Of a stretch of DNA of 64,000 nt, positions 51,357-60,515 are shown piece by piece. Position numbers and translations under genes: made by a program. This stretch comes from Rhodospirillaceae bacterium (GTDB lineage Bacteria; Pseudomonadota; Alphaproteobacteria; UBA8366): positions 35,687-99,686 of the forward strand of contig PAZH01000050.1 of NCBI GenBank assembly GCA_002716125.1, read 5' to 3'. The notes beneath the pieces were generated by a model. It was not told the DNA's origin, made no database searches, and worked only from the letters and a program-made list of their open reading frames with translations. Each line of letters opens with the position of its first letter. Within the stretch, counting starts at the first letter, position 1.

Positions 51357-52976
51357 TCAAGGCCGTCGCACAGTTCGCGAGGCTTGTCCGAACAGCCGGA
51401 CGAGATCATTGACCATCCGCTTCTCACGCCTTTGGCGCGCGATCTCTTCACGCTTGAGCCGTTTGGCTTCGAGGCGGCGGCGCAATTTTTCGTCGCGCTG
51501 GGCGCGATAGAGCGCGCGGCCCTTTCGTATCGCCTGAACGCGAAAGTGTCCGTTCGGGAACTGGCGGATAAAGCTGCGATAGTCCCGATAATCGGTGCTT
51601 TGCTTTACCCGATACCAAGCGATCATTTCGGACGGATCGACCTCTTTAACGAGGTTCGCGTGGATATAGGCCGGCTTCCCGTCGGGAAGGCGCAGCTGAT
51701 ACCAGGGTTTCCCCACAACCTCGCCGGTGATCAACAAGCCGGCGTTTCGGCGCGCGGATCCCAATCTTCGACTGGCGGTTGTCGGCTTCTCGCGCAGGTT
51801 CGCGTTGTCGAGGACGACGAATGCGGCTTGGATCGGCTGAACGCCGCCGTGCGGGGGCGGTGGGCGATGGTGCGGCGGCGGGGGCAAGGGCCGTTGCCGT
51901 GGGGGCAGCGGCTCGAGGCGGGCGAGGCGGTTGCGGGCGAGATCGGTGAAGAACCCGTTTGGAAAACTCGTGAGATAGGCCTGGAAGTCGGATGGGTCTT
52001 CGCTATCGCGAATGGACTTCCAGAATTCGACTTCGGCTGTGTTGGTTTGGCTGGATGGTGCGGGCAAATTGTTCGAAACCGGCTGCGAAGGTGCCAAAAG
52101 ACCACCACCGTCCTTGGATTCGAAAACAAAGTCGCCCTCATTGAAGCGCACGTCTTGCAGGCGGCCCCATCGGGGGGTCTGCGCCGTTGCGGTCAAGTGC
52201 GTGACCTCTTGCGATAAGTACAATCCCAGCTCGTCGCCCGTGACGTAGCCGTCATTATTGACGTCCGCCCGGCTGCCACCGCGGATAGCGCGTAGAAACA
52301 ATGCGCGGAAACTGCCGTCGTCGCGCACTTCTTGGCCGGCATCGCCGGAAGTGAGGAATTGTCGAACCGGCTTGGTCGTTTTCATGCTGATGGCTGCCGG
52401 CGCCGCAGCCGAACGCGACGTGAAGATTGTGCCGGAAAAGCAAGAATCGAAGACCGACAGGACATGTTTCGCGTCGGCCAGTCGAACCAAACCGCCGAAA
52501 TCCCGCATATGCAACGCTTTGACCTTAAATGCCGGGTCGGTCGCCGGTGGCGCATCCATCGGGATAAGGAACCCTTCGCCGTTTATCGTATGCCCGTGGC
52601 CGGCAAACCACAGGAATAGGCGCGCTTCCGGGTCGGCGCCTTGGATCGCGAAGAATTCCTTCAAGACCCGGTCCAGCGACGCGGAGTCGAGGTTCGTGCG
52701 CAAGGTCACTTCGAAACCCCGTTCGCGCAGTTCTTCGGCAATGGCACGCGCATCGGCGACCGCCATGTTGAGGCGGGGCCAACCGGCCCGATAATCGTCA
52801 ATCCCGATGACAAGTGCGCGGCTGGCGCCATAAAGTTGGACCGGCTTTGCCGCGTGCCCCTGCTGCTGCCGCAACTGAATCTTCAAGCCGCGCGACTGCG
52901 CCGACGCGAAGTCGCTCGCAATAATGGCGGAAAGTCCCCAAACGGCGAGGGCGGTGTAGGCGAGACGTCTGAACAA
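51357..52976 (-). CDS. Periplasmic caspase-like (C14) peptidase with SH3 domain
   Basis: 539 residues from TTG 52976 (AAGGAA about 8 bases upstream; no ATG fits). A signal peptide ends near ASA (26). The C14 domain (about 50-285) has RALVIGIDDY, the catalytic H127 in FLWFAGHGH, GFLIPMDAPP, and C179 in FDSCFSG. An EF-hand-like loop (D238, N240, D242, E249) may bind calcium. Then come a fWxSIRDSxDPxDF-type repeat (318-352), a Pro/His-rich linker (357-378), an SH3b domain (386-447), a second such repeat (448-490) and a basic tail. It heads the long minus-strand operon. The Arg/Lys-type substrate preference of bacterial orthocaspases is assumed, not shown. Confidence 0.88.
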   Translation of the reverse strand: MFRRLAYTALAVWGLSAIIASDFASAQSRGLKIQLRQQQGHAAKPVQLYGASRALVIGIDDYRAGWPRLNMAVADARAIAEELRERGFEVTLRTNLDSASLDRVLKEFFAIQGADPEARLFLWFAGHGHTINGEGFLIPMDAPPATDPAFKVKALHMRDFGGLVRLADAKHVLSVFDSCFSGTIFTSRSAAAPAAISMKTTKPVRQFLTSGDAGQEVRDDGSFRALFLRAIRGGSRADVNNDGYVTGDELGLYLSQEVTHLTATAQTPRWGRLQDVRFNEGDFVFESKDGGGLLAPSQPVSNNLPAPSSQTNTAEVEFWKSIRDSEDPSDFQAYLTSFPNGFFTDLARNRLARLEPLPPRQRPLPPPPHHRPPPPHGGVQPIQAAFVVLDNANLREKPTTASRRLGSARRNAGLLITGEVVGKPWYQLRLPDGKPAYIHANLVKEVDPSEMIAWYRVKQSTDYRDYRSFIRQFPNGHFRVQAIRKGRALYRAQRDEKLRRRLEAKRLKREEIARQRREKRMVNDLVRLFGQASRTVRRP

Positions 52977-53153
52977 TCCGGTTTTCCTTGGCGTTCGTTC
53001 GGCTGAGGCTATGCAAGGCCGAGGCTGATTTTCGCGTCATGCTGCCGAAGGCCATCCTCAGCGTCAACCGTACCGGCCAAATAGACCGTGCCGTCTTCGG
53101 TTCGCCGCCTATATAAACCTCTGTGCCGAGCGTTGCGGACCAAGGAGGATATC

Positions 53154-54356
53154 GTGAGTGAATCGAGTGGGCGGCCCCTGCCGCTGGCGGGTGTGCGGGT
53201 CATCGAGTTTTGCCAAACAATCATGGGGCCGTCCTGCGGTCTGGTCTTGGCGGATCTTGGCGCGGACTTAATCAAGGTCGAACCGGCGCCGGGCGGCGAC
53301 AAGACGCGGAAATTGTCCGGGTTCGGCGCGGGCTTCTACGCCGCTTTCAATCGAAACAAGCGCGGAATCGCCATCGACGTGAAAAGCGAAGAGGGCCTCG
53401 AAGTCGCGCAGAAATTGATCGAAGGCGCAGATGTCGTCATTGAGAACTACGCGCCGGGAACGATGGAGCGTCTCGGGATTGGTTATGAAGAGATGTCGAA
53501 ACGCAATCCGGGTCTGATCTTCTGTTCGCTCAAGGGTTTCTTGTCCGGGCCTTATGAGAACCGCCTGGCGCTCGACGAGGTTGTTCAGTTTATGGGCGGC
53601 CTCGCCTATATGACGGGCCCGAGAGGGCAGCCGCTGCGCGCCGGATCGTCGGTCATCGATATTATGGGCGGGACCTACGGCGTGATCGGTATCCTTTGCG
53701 CACTCCGTGATCGGGAGGCGACCGGCAAAGGCCAAATGGTGAAGGGCGCTTTGTACGAGTCGGTGGCGCTTTTGATGATGCAGCACATGGCGGGCGGCGC
53801 CTTATTGGGGAAAGACGTGCCACCCATGACGGAACGCCAGCGCGCTTGGTGCGTTTATGAAACTTTCGAGACCAAGGAAGGCGATCAAATCTTCATAGGC
53901 ATCACGAGCGATAACCATTGGGAGCGCTTCTGTAAGCGGTTCGGGCATGAAGATTTATTGGCCGACCCGACCCTCAAGACGAATGAAGACCGTATCGCCA
54001 ACCCTGACCGCGTCCGTCCCCCCGTCGCCGATGCCTGTCTCGCCCACACGAAAGCGGAAATGTGCGAGATCGCAGAAGAGATCGGCATTCCGTTCGCACC
54101 GGTTGCGAAAACCGAGGATCTCTTCGACGACCCGCAGCTGAATGCGGAAGGGCGGATGTGCGAGACCGTATTGCCGAACGGGGAGATGGTGAAACTACCG
54201 CGCATCCCGGTTGAAGTCGGTGACCATCAGTTCGGACTGCGCCACCAACCGCCTGAAATTGGCCAGCATACGCGTGAAGTCCTGATGGAGCTTGGTTATG
54301 ACGAAGACGCTGTGACGGCGCTCGAATCCTCGGGCGCGGTTAAGTCTTTGGCCTAG
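53154..54356 (+). CDS. CaiB/BaiF family CoA-transferase
   Basis: 400 residues from GTG 53154, chosen because AAGGAGG lies 5 bases before. Class III CoA-transferase marks: PLAGVRVIEFCQTIMGPSCG, DLGADLIKVEP, NRNKRGIAIDVKSEEG, IENYAPGTMERLGIGY, and the acylating Asp in LALDEVVQFMGG. It moves CoA between small carboxylic acids. It is divergent from the caspase gene and marks the return to metabolic genes. TATATAA at about 53112 may be its -10. The end overlaps the convergent GT41 gene by 4 bases. Confidence 0.92.
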   Translation: MSESSGRPLPLAGVRVIEFCQTIMGPSCGLVLADLGADLIKVEPAPGGDKTRKLSGFGAGFYAAFNRNKRGIAIDVKSEEGLEVAQKLIEGADVVIENYAPGTMERLGIGYEEMSKRNPGLIFCSLKGFLSGPYENRLALDEVVQFMGGLAYMTGPRGQPLRAGSSVIDIMGGTYGVIGILCALRDREATGKGQMVKGALYESVALLMMQHMAGGALLGKDVPPMTERQRAWCVYETFETKEGDQIFIGITSDNHWERFCKRFGHEDLLADPTLKTNEDRIANPDRVRPPVADACLAHTKAEMCEIAEEIGIPFAPVAKTEDLFDDPQLNAEGRMCETVLPNGEMVKLPRIPVEVGDHQFGLRHQPPEIGQHTREVLMELGYDEDAVTALESSGAVKSLA

Positions 54357-56743
54357 CCCGTCGTCCGCTGGCGGCACCAGTCCCGCCAAACGGCACGAAG
54401 CTTGTCTTCCAGGTTTCGGGTGAAGCGCTCGGCGTTACAACTCTGTGCCGAGAGAATGGTCTCGCGTAATTCCGTTCGCAGGGCTGCCCGACGGGGCGCA
54501 TCGTTTGCAAGAGCGACGGCCGCATCGATATAAGCCTCTGGCGTCTCCGTCACCATCGCTTCGTGGCCGAGGTTCTGCAGGATGCTCGCACCCATGCGGC
54601 TGCAGAAATTGTCGCCCGCTAAGGTAACCACCGGGACACCCATCCAAAGCGCCTGATAGGTTGTCGTGCCGCCGTTATAGGGGGCGGGATCGTGGCCGAT
54701 ATCGATATGCCGATACGCCGCCATCAGTTCCGGAAACTCCGATGGTCCCTCGAATGCAAGCCGGTCTGTGGCTATGCCTTGCTCGACAAACAAACGCCGG
54801 TAGCGTTCCTGAATACCGGGGTCGGCGAATGGCGCTGCCTTTAGCCTTAGTCGGCTGTCCGGGACGCGTCGCAAGATTTGCGACCACAACATGACCGTGC
54901 TGTCCGTCAACTTTGGAACGTGATTGAAGGATCCGAAGACGACTTGCTGCCGGTTGCGTGCAATTTCAGGCTCGATGGGCGGCCACGCGGGGTCGTCCGG
55001 CGCAAAGCAAAATACGCAACCTTCAACACGCAGCAGCGTTTCAGTGAAGAGGTTTTCCGCCAATGGTGGCGCCACAATGTCGTCTGCGATGAGATAGTCG
55101 ATGAAGGGCAGGCTTGTGGAATGTGGATACCCGATATAGCAGGCTTGGATGGGAGCGGGTCGTCCTCGCAGCGCACCTACTCTGGTCTTGGCGGTATGAC
55201 CTGCGAGGTCGATCAGAATATCGATCCGGTCTTCTTCGATCGTCCGGGCCAGCCGTGCATCGGGCCAATCGGTGACGTCGCGCCAGTAATCGACGCTTTG
55301 CTGAATCTCGGCAGTTGTCTCGTCGACGTAGTCCGGAGATGAATAAGCAAAAATCTCGAAGTCCTTGCGGTCGTGGTTCCGCAGCAAGGGCTTGTGAAAG
55401 ATCGCCACCGGATGATTGCCCTTAAAATCGGGCGAGAGGTATCCAATTCGAAGGCGTCGCTCGACATCGGGCACATTCGAATAATCGGCAGCCGGACGCG
55501 GTTCGCTCGACCAACGCGCCCCTTCCGTCCTGTGCAGGTCTGCGACATCAGCGGCGGTCCATTTGTCGGAATAGAGCGAACTGAAAAGAAGACTGGCGTT
55601 CGGCCAGCTTCGGTCGTCGGCCGCCGCCCTGCGGAATGCCTCGATCCCGTCATCGACACGGCCCATCTCCACCAACCCGTACCCTTTCAGGAGGCGCGCA
55701 TCGGAACGGCCGGGCGATAGGGCGAGGGCTTTCTCGCAAAGGTCGAGGGATTCTTCCGCCGCCCAGACACCGCTCAACGCGCGCGCCAGATTGACCAAAG
55801 CGTCCGGATTGTCGGGCAATAGCTGGACGACCCGGCGGAGCAACGCGATCGGTTCTTCACGGAGTTTTAAGCGCCACTGTGCTGTCGCGAGTTGTGAGAG
55901 TAACGCTGGGTTGCCGTCGAAGGCGCGGGCGGTGCTCGTGAAAGTACGGAGAGCCTCTTCCCGCCGACCGGTCCGCATATAGGCCCTGCCCAGCCCGACT
56001 TGCGCGTAGAATTGTGCTGGTTCCAAAGCGACGGCGGATTGGAAATGTTCCACGGCTCGCGCGAAGGCACCCCGCGTGGCGGCGGCTTCGGCATAACCAT
56101 GGTGCACGGCGGCCGGCTGCGGCGAGAGATCGAGCGCCCGTTCCACATGGTCTTCCGCCGCCGGATCACCCAACTCTTCAAGGACGCGTGCCAGATTGTA
56201 ATGCACCTCCCAGCTTTCCGGCGCTAGCGTTAGGGCGGTGCGGTGCGCCGCCGCCGCTTCGGCCAAGCGTCCCGTGGCGCGAAGGCAATTACCGAGGTTC
56301 ATATGGGCGCTGGTTAGGTCCGGATCGTTTTCGATTGCGTGGCGAAACTGCGGGATCGCTTCATCGATGCGTCCGGTGTCGCGTAGAACGGCAGCCAATT
56401 GGAAATGCGCCGGCGCCATGGTGGGTTGCAGCTCAATTGCGCGCCGGTAGGCGCCTTCGGCCGCTTCGAAATCGCGCCGCGACGCCTGTAAATTGCCGAG
56501 ATTGTACCAGGCGCCTGCCGCAGAATCGGGAAGTTCCGTCGCCTGGCGGAACATCGTTTCCGCTTCGTCTTCGCGCTGCAGATTGCGAAGCGCATGGCCA
56601 AGATTGAGCGTGACGGCGCCATTCTTGAGCGATTGTTCGAGGATCGCGCGATAGGCTTCAACTGCCGCTTCGAACTGGCCGGAACGGTGCAGTTCCAAAG
56701 CGTTTTCGAAGGCTTCGTCTCGGCTTTGATCGGTCTCTGGCAT
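54353..56743 (-). CDS. TPR plus O-GlcNAc transferase-like (GT41/SPINDLY) protein
   Basis: 796 residues. The N-terminal 380 residues are at least nine TPR units (for example AAGAWYNLGNLQASRRDFEAAE, TSAHMNLGNCLRATGRLAEA, given by type). The C-terminal half is the GT41 catalytic region: RIGYLSPDFKGNHPVA, DILIDLAGHTAKTRVG, FGSFNHVPKL, and YNGGTTTYQALWMGVPVVTLAGD for the nucleotide-sugar site. It is cytoplasmic. Bacterial relatives glycosylate proteins such as flagellins or adhesins, or have unknown targets. A substrate from the adjoining envelope cluster is possible but untested. The ribosome site is weak. Confidence 0.9.
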   Translation of the reverse strand: MPETDQSRDEAFENALELHRSGQFEAAVEAYRAILEQSLKNGAVTLNLGHALRNLQREDEAETMFRQATELPDSAAGAWYNLGNLQASRRDFEAAEGAYRRAIELQPTMAPAHFQLAAVLRDTGRIDEAIPQFRHAIENDPDLTSAHMNLGNCLRATGRLAEAAAAHRTALTLAPESWEVHYNLARVLEELGDPAAEDHVERALDLSPQPAAVHHGYAEAAATRGAFARAVEHFQSAVALEPAQFYAQVGLGRAYMRTGRREEALRTFTSTARAFDGNPALLSQLATAQWRLKLREEPIALLRRVVQLLPDNPDALVNLARALSGVWAAEESLDLCEKALALSPGRSDARLLKGYGLVEMGRVDDGIEAFRRAAADDRSWPNASLLFSSLYSDKWTAADVADLHRTEGARWSSEPRPAADYSNVPDVERRLRIGYLSPDFKGNHPVAIFHKPLLRNHDRKDFEIFAYSSPDYVDETTAEIQQSVDYWRDVTDWPDARLARTIEEDRIDILIDLAGHTAKTRVGALRGRPAPIQACYIGYPHSTSLPFIDYLIADDIVAPPLAENLFTETLLRVEGCVFCFAPDDPAWPPIEPEIARNRQQVVFGSFNHVPKLTDSTVMLWSQILRRVPDSRLRLKAAPFADPGIQERYRRLFVEQGIATDRLAFEGPSEFPELMAAYRHIDIGHDPAPYNGGTTTYQALWMGVPVVTLAGDNFCSRMGASILQNLGHEAMVTETPEAYIDAAVALANDAPRRAALRTELRETILSAQSCNAERFTRNLEDKLRAVWRDWCRQRTTG

Positions 56744-56789
56744 CGCGCAACGTTTATAACCTTGGCTCCGTCATACTCCCAGCATCGTG

Positions 56790-56818
56790 TTGACAATCGT
56801 TGGTCGCGTACACCTAGT
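56790..56818 (+). promoter_or_regulatory. Candidate promoter of the enoyl-CoA hydratase gene
   Basis: A consensus -35 TTGACA (56790-56795) is followed, 17 bases later, by CCTAGT (56813-56818), a poor -10 with three of six matches. A start near 56825 would leave a leader of about 28 bases with AGGGG at 56840. Confidence 0.4.
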
Positions 56819-56852
56819 GGACGCTCCTGGAATGATCCAAAGGGGAAGCTCT

Positions 56853-57635
56853 ATGCCGGAGCATATTCTTATCGACGTGACCGATCGGGTCGGGCGCATC
56901 ACCTTTAACACACCGGAACACCGCAACGCACTGACACCGGCGATGATGGCAGAAATCATCGAGGCGGTGGACGGATTCGTCCAGGATCCCGACGTCCGGG
57001 TCCTGATGTTCACCGGAGCGGGCGAAGGTTTCTCGGCGGGCGGCGATATGGCGTTCATGGAACAGCTCAGCCAGATGGCGCCGTTCGAGATCAAGGAGAC
57101 TGTCTACAAGCATTTCGCTGGCGCGGCGAAGGCCATCAAACTGTGCCCAAAGCCGACCATCGCTGCCGTCAATGGAGCGGCGGTCGGCGCCGGCTGTGAA
57201 ATCGCGGTTGCTTGCGATTTCCGGATCGCGTCGGAGCGGGCGATGTTTTCGGAAGCTTGGATCAAGCTCGGCGTCATACCGCCGCTCGGCGGCATGTTCT
57301 TGTTGCCGCAAATTGTCGGCCTCGCCAAGGCGACGGAGATGTTGATGCTCGGAACGCCAGTCGACGGAGCCGAGGCCGCGCGGATCGGTCTTGCGACAAA
57401 AGTGGTCACGCCGGAAGAGTTGGAAGACGCGGCGATGTCATTGGGACGGCAGTTGGCCGCGGGTCCGGCCCGCGCACAGGCAGTCCTGAAGGAAGGCCTT
57501 CGCCGCGGCATGGAATCTACCCTCGATGCGGAGTGGGAGCACAACGTATACGCCCAGTCGATGCTGGTTTCCGGCGGCGATTTCGGCGAAGCGGTCCGGG
57601 CGTTCCGCGAGAAACGGCAGCCGAAGTTCGGTTAG
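56853..57635 (+). CDS. Enoyl-CoA hydratase/isomerase (crotonase) family protein
   Basis: 260 residues from ATG 56853, AGGGGAAG site. Crotonase marks: RITFNTPEHRNALTPAMM, the oxyanion-hole segment GAGEGFSAGGDMAFM, and AAVNGAAVGAGCEIAVACDFRIAS, in two parts about 109-131. The position of the first catalytic Glu of true hydratases reads in WIKLGVIPPLGGMF, without the usual Glu pair PExG, so the reaction may be isomerisation, dehalogenation or another crotonase chemistry. A clear terminator follows. Confidence 0.88.
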   Translation: MPEHILIDVTDRVGRITFNTPEHRNALTPAMMAEIIEAVDGFVQDPDVRVLMFTGAGEGFSAGGDMAFMEQLSQMAPFEIKETVYKHFAGAAKAIKLCPKPTIAAVNGAAVGAGCEIAVACDFRIASERAMFSEAWIKLGVIPPLGGMFLLPQIVGLAKATEMLMLGTPVDGAEAARIGLATKVVTPEELEDAAMSLGRQLAAGPARAQAVLKEGLRRGMESTLDAEWEHNVYAQSMLVSGGDFGEAVRAFREKRQPKFG

Positions 57636-57661
57636 GATTCCAACGAGTCCCGCTGCTTAAT

Positions 57662-57681
57662 CCGCCTCCGGAAGGAGGCGG
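57662..57681 (+). terminator. Rho-independent-type hairpin
   Basis: CCGCCTCC pairs perfectly with GGAGGCGG around a GGAA tetraloop, 26 bases after the hydratase stop. TTTTT follows at 57692-57696, a little far for a classical terminator. The facing thioesterase gene ends at 57702, so it separates two convergent units. Confidence 0.7.
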
Positions 57682-57701
57682 CTAGGATAGGTTTTTCCGC
57701 T

Positions 57702-58127
57702 TTAGAGTTCCCGCTTCACGCCCGCTTCTTCTAGCCGCGCTTTCTTCTTCTCGAGACGCCCGCCTTGGCGGGATTTCTCGACGACGAAGCGGGTGTGTTT
57801 GACCCGGCCGACTGTATCGATCTCATCGCTGATCTCCACTTCAAACATCACGCGGGGCCCGTCGACCTCGACCACCTTGCCTTCGAAGGTGACGGATTGG
57901 CCGACAAGGGTGGGGCCCAGGTGGTCGATCTCAACGCGCGCGCCCACCGAATCTTCGCCGTCGTCCAAATGTTCCAGCATGAAGTCGCGGCAGGCATGCT
58001 CTGTATCCTGCACCATAAAGGGTGTTGCGTAGACCCGCAGGTCCTCGCCCATAAAACCGATGGTGCGCTCCTTGGCGACGAGTTTCGTCGTGTTGAAATC
58101 GAGACCCGCTTTCAGTGAATCCTTCAT
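57702..58127 (-). CDS. FlK-like acyl-CoA thioesterase (hot-dog fold)
   Basis: 141 residues. It resembles fluoroacetyl-CoA thioesterase FlK: YATPFMVQDTEHAC with T35 and E43 and the DHLGPT segment with H69 match the Thr-Glu-His catalytic set. The remainder (GQSVTFEGKVVEVDG) fits the hot-dog sheet. The Lys/Arg/Glu-rich tail (about 115-141) is extra. It hydrolyses a short acyl-CoA; fluoroacetyl-CoA specificity should not be assumed. It lies 24 bases behind the CoA-transferase in the same direction, a sensible functional pair. Confidence 0.85.
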   Translation of the reverse strand: MKDSLKAGLDFNTTKLVAKERTIGFMGEDLRVYATPFMVQDTEHACRDFMLEHLDDGEDSVGARVEIDHLGPTLVGQSVTFEGKVVEVDGPRVMFEVEISDEIDTVGRVKHTRFVVEKSRQGGRLEKKKARLEEAGVKREL

Positions 58128-58151
58128 CTATTAATATCCCAATCTCTCGGC

Positions 58152-59378
58152 CTAATCGGCCGCGTTGATGGCGCCGTTTTGGCGCAAAGTTTCGATTGCG
58201 TCTGCGTCTAGACCAAGAATTTCGCTGAGAATCTCGGCGCTATGCTGGCCCAGTGTCGGCGGCGGCAGCGGATTCTCTGCGACCTGGCTCTCTGACATTT
58301 TCAAAGGGGACCCGAGGGCTCGGAATGTTTCACCCGAAGCATGCTCCATCTCAATGACCATGCCGCGTTCTGCCACGTCCTCGGCGGTGTAAGCCTCCTC
58401 GATACTGCGGATCGGCGCGAAAGCGACGTCTGCTTCCGATAAACGTTCCTCCCAGTTGGCGCGCGTGTCCGTGAGCATGGCTTCCCGCATGATCTCGCCG
58501 AGCGGGCCGAGATTGGCGGAACGGTCGATATTGGTCTTGAACCGCGGGTCGGTGATCATATCGGGTCGGCCGACCGCCTTGGCGAGCCGTTCGAACATGC
58601 CGTCATTGCCGCACAGCACCATCAAGGGCTCATCCTTGGTTTGGTAGACGTCGGTCGGGACGATCTTCTCGTGCCCATTACCCACCCGGTTCGGCGTGAT
58701 GCCGTCTTTGAAATACATTGCGGCAACGTGGCTCAGATACAACATGGTCGTATCGTTCATGGCCATGTCGATATGCTGGCCTTTACCGGTACGATCCCGC
58801 TCCATCAGCGCGAAGAGAACGGCAACCACACTCCACAGACCGGTGCCGTAATCGGAAATTGCACCGGCGCAACGGATCGGAATACGGTCCGGCTCGCCCG
58901 TAAGAGCGATGATTCCGGCAGTGGCCTGTACGACATAGTCGTAGGCGGCGCGTTGGGCCAACGGCCCTTCTTGGCCGAAGCCGGAAATCGAGCAGTAGAT
59001 CAGCTTCGGATTCACCTTGGCGATTTCGGCATAGTCGATACCGAGACGTTTGGTAACGCCGGGGCGGAAATTCTCAACCAAGACGTCGCTGTTCTTAGCC
59101 AGTTCTAATAGGAGTTTCCGACCTTCTTCCGAGGCGAGGTCGATGCCGATGCTGCGTTTATTACGATTGACGGCGCAGAAATACGCGGCGTCTTCGCCGA
59201 CCGCGGGTGGCTTCCATGCACGCGTGTCGTCGCCGCGCACCGGATGTTCGACTTTAATGACCTCGGCGCCCATGTCGCCGAGAATTTGGCCACAATAGGG
59301 CCCCGCCAGAACGCGGCCGAGATCTAACACTCGAACCTTGCTGAGTGCAGTCTCCAGCCGCTCTCCTGTTTCCGCCAT
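58152..59378 (-). CDS. CaiB/BaiF family CoA-transferase
   Basis: 408 residues, AGGAGAGG before ATG 59378. It has VRVLDLGRVLAGPYCGQILGDMGAEVIKVE (about 15-44), RAWKPPAVG, NRNKRSIGIDLASEEG, VENFRPGVTKRLGIDY, and the catalytic Asp in AAYDYVVQATAG. It differs from the copy at 53154, so the two are not a recent duplication. It likely activates a dicarboxylic or hydroxy acid as a CoA ester for the lyase at 61220 or the hydratase at 56853. It is transcribed with the FlK-like thioesterase. Confidence 0.92.
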   Translation of the reverse strand: MAETGERLETALSKVRVLDLGRVLAGPYCGQILGDMGAEVIKVEHPVRGDDTRAWKPPAVGEDAAYFCAVNRNKRSIGIDLASEEGRKLLLELAKNSDVLVENFRPGVTKRLGIDYAEIAKVNPKLIYCSISGFGQEGPLAQRAAYDYVVQATAGIIALTGEPDRIPIRCAGAISDYGTGLWSVVAVLFALMERDRTGKGQHIDMAMNDTTMLYLSHVAAMYFKDGITPNRVGNGHEKIVPTDVYQTKDEPLMVLCGNDGMFERLAKAVGRPDMITDPRFKTNIDRSANLGPLGEIMREAMLTDTRANWEERLSEADVAFAPIRSIEEAYTAEDVAERGMVIEMEHASGETFRALGSPLKMSESQVAENPLPPPTLGQHSAEILSEILGLDADAIETLRQNGAINAAD

Positions 59379-59446
59379 TTCGTCCTCTCCTGATCCTCGT
59401 CTTTAATTTAGAGAAGGATATGGAGCGATTGGCGGAATTTCGATGC

Positions 59447-59779
59447 CTACTCTTGCACGACCGGTGTCGGGAAGAAATCGACCGGCACCAACAAGCGGTT
59501 GTCTTGCGCTTCGAGGGCACCGAGCTTTCCGCTTTCGGCGACATATGCGAGCCAATCCGGGTCGGCCCAGAGGTTCTTCCGTTTCGCTTCTCGGTCACCG
59601 GCGTTCTCATACGCCCAGATGTGGACATACTGGTTGGGGTTGCCCGTCTCCGTCGTCATATAGAGCAGCGGCTTGCCGAGATTGCGGCTTTGCGGCTCCG
59701 CGCCCATCTTGGCGTAAAGCTCAAGGTGTTTTTTGATCGTGCCGGGCTTGCAGGTATAGGTCCTAACATCGAGTAGCAT
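59447..59779 (-). CDS. NIPSNAP family protein
   Basis: 110 residues from ATG 59779, AAGGGGAA site. The start LLDVRTYTCKPGTIKKHLELY and the VHIWAYENAGDREAKRKNL segment are typical of the NIPSNAP dimeric alpha-beta barrel family. Small bacterial members are often found in catabolic operons with unknown roles. It precedes the CoA-transferase gene by 68 bases in the same direction. Confidence 0.85.
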   Translation of the reverse strand: MLLDVRTYTCKPGTIKKHLELYAKMGAEPQSRNLGKPLLYMTTETGNPNQYVHIWAYENAGDREAKRKNLWADPDWLAYVAESGKLGALEAQDNRLLVPVDFFPTPVVQE

Positions 59780-59855
59780 AGCATTTCCCCTTGGGTTGTT
59801 TGATTGCCAAGGGATATAGCTCAGCGGGCCGGACTGGGCACGTATTTTAACGCGT

Positions 59856-60380
59856 TCAGCTTTGCCTTTTGAGGGGCGGCGGTGTGACCGCAAGCGGTGG
59901 GCGATATTGCATGGCCCGTCGGTAGTCTTCGCCGCTCTCCGGACCGACTTCGTGGACTTCGAACTGTCCGCCGTCGATGTCGAACCGGCGCGATTCGCGA
60001 AACAGCGGCCGCCGGTCGTCCTGGCGAGTATCGGGTCGAACCAACAAGAATCGCATTTGACCTGTTTTTAGCTGTAGACCGGAACGGAAGGCGCCGGTAT
60101 GCGGAAATACGCTGACGACAAAGTGGTGCTCGCCCTCCGGCAGGTCGACAAATGTGTAATCTCGGTTGCGCAGTTTTGCGACGGTTGTTCCGTTGATCTC
60201 AAGCTCGGCAGGTTTGCCTGATTGGAATACCGAATTTTGACGCAAGAAGAAAACGCGCGCTTTGCCATCCGCCAACGCCGGACCATCCGTTTGTCCTTTC
60301 GGCGCCGGTGTGACGCAAGCCGATAAAAAAAAGACGGTAAGAAGGGCGCCAACGACGGCGCCGATACGTCGCTCAATCAT
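59856..60380 (-). CDS. DUF2846-like lipoprotein
   Basis: 174 residues, GAGGCG site. The lipobox LSAC gives C22. The mature domain matches DUF2846: GKARVFFLRQNSVFQSGKPAELEINGTTVAKL (about 39-70) and FVDLPEGEHHFVVSVFP, a beta-sandwich found in bacterial lipoproteins of unknown role. The C-terminal tail is Pro-rich. It is divergent from the hot-dog-like gene at 60516 with about 135 bases between. Confidence 0.82.
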   Translation of the reverse strand: MIERRIGAVVGALLTVFFLSACVTPAPKGQTDGPALADGKARVFFLRQNSVFQSGKPAELEINGTTVAKLRNRDYTFVDLPEGEHHFVVSVFPHTGAFRSGLQLKTGQMRFLLVRPDTRQDDRRPLFRESRRFDIDGGQFEVHEVGPESGEDYRRAMQYRPPLAVTPPPLKRQS

Positions 60381-60515
60381 GTTCGCCTCACAAACTTTCG
60401 TTCAAAATAACAAATTTGCGGCGAGCCGACTGTGCGGGAAATCACAGGAAGCGTTGCTGGCATTCGAGCCCAGCTCTATCTTGAAGAGGTGCAAGCAAGC
60501 CGGGGGGCTGCCTAG

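Noticed and set aside
30932..52976. Reading the central cluster as a prophage, type IV or type VI secretion locus
   Set aside because: Lytic transglycosylases and OmpA domains occur in those systems, but no capsid, terminase, VirB, Tss or integrase gene is present.
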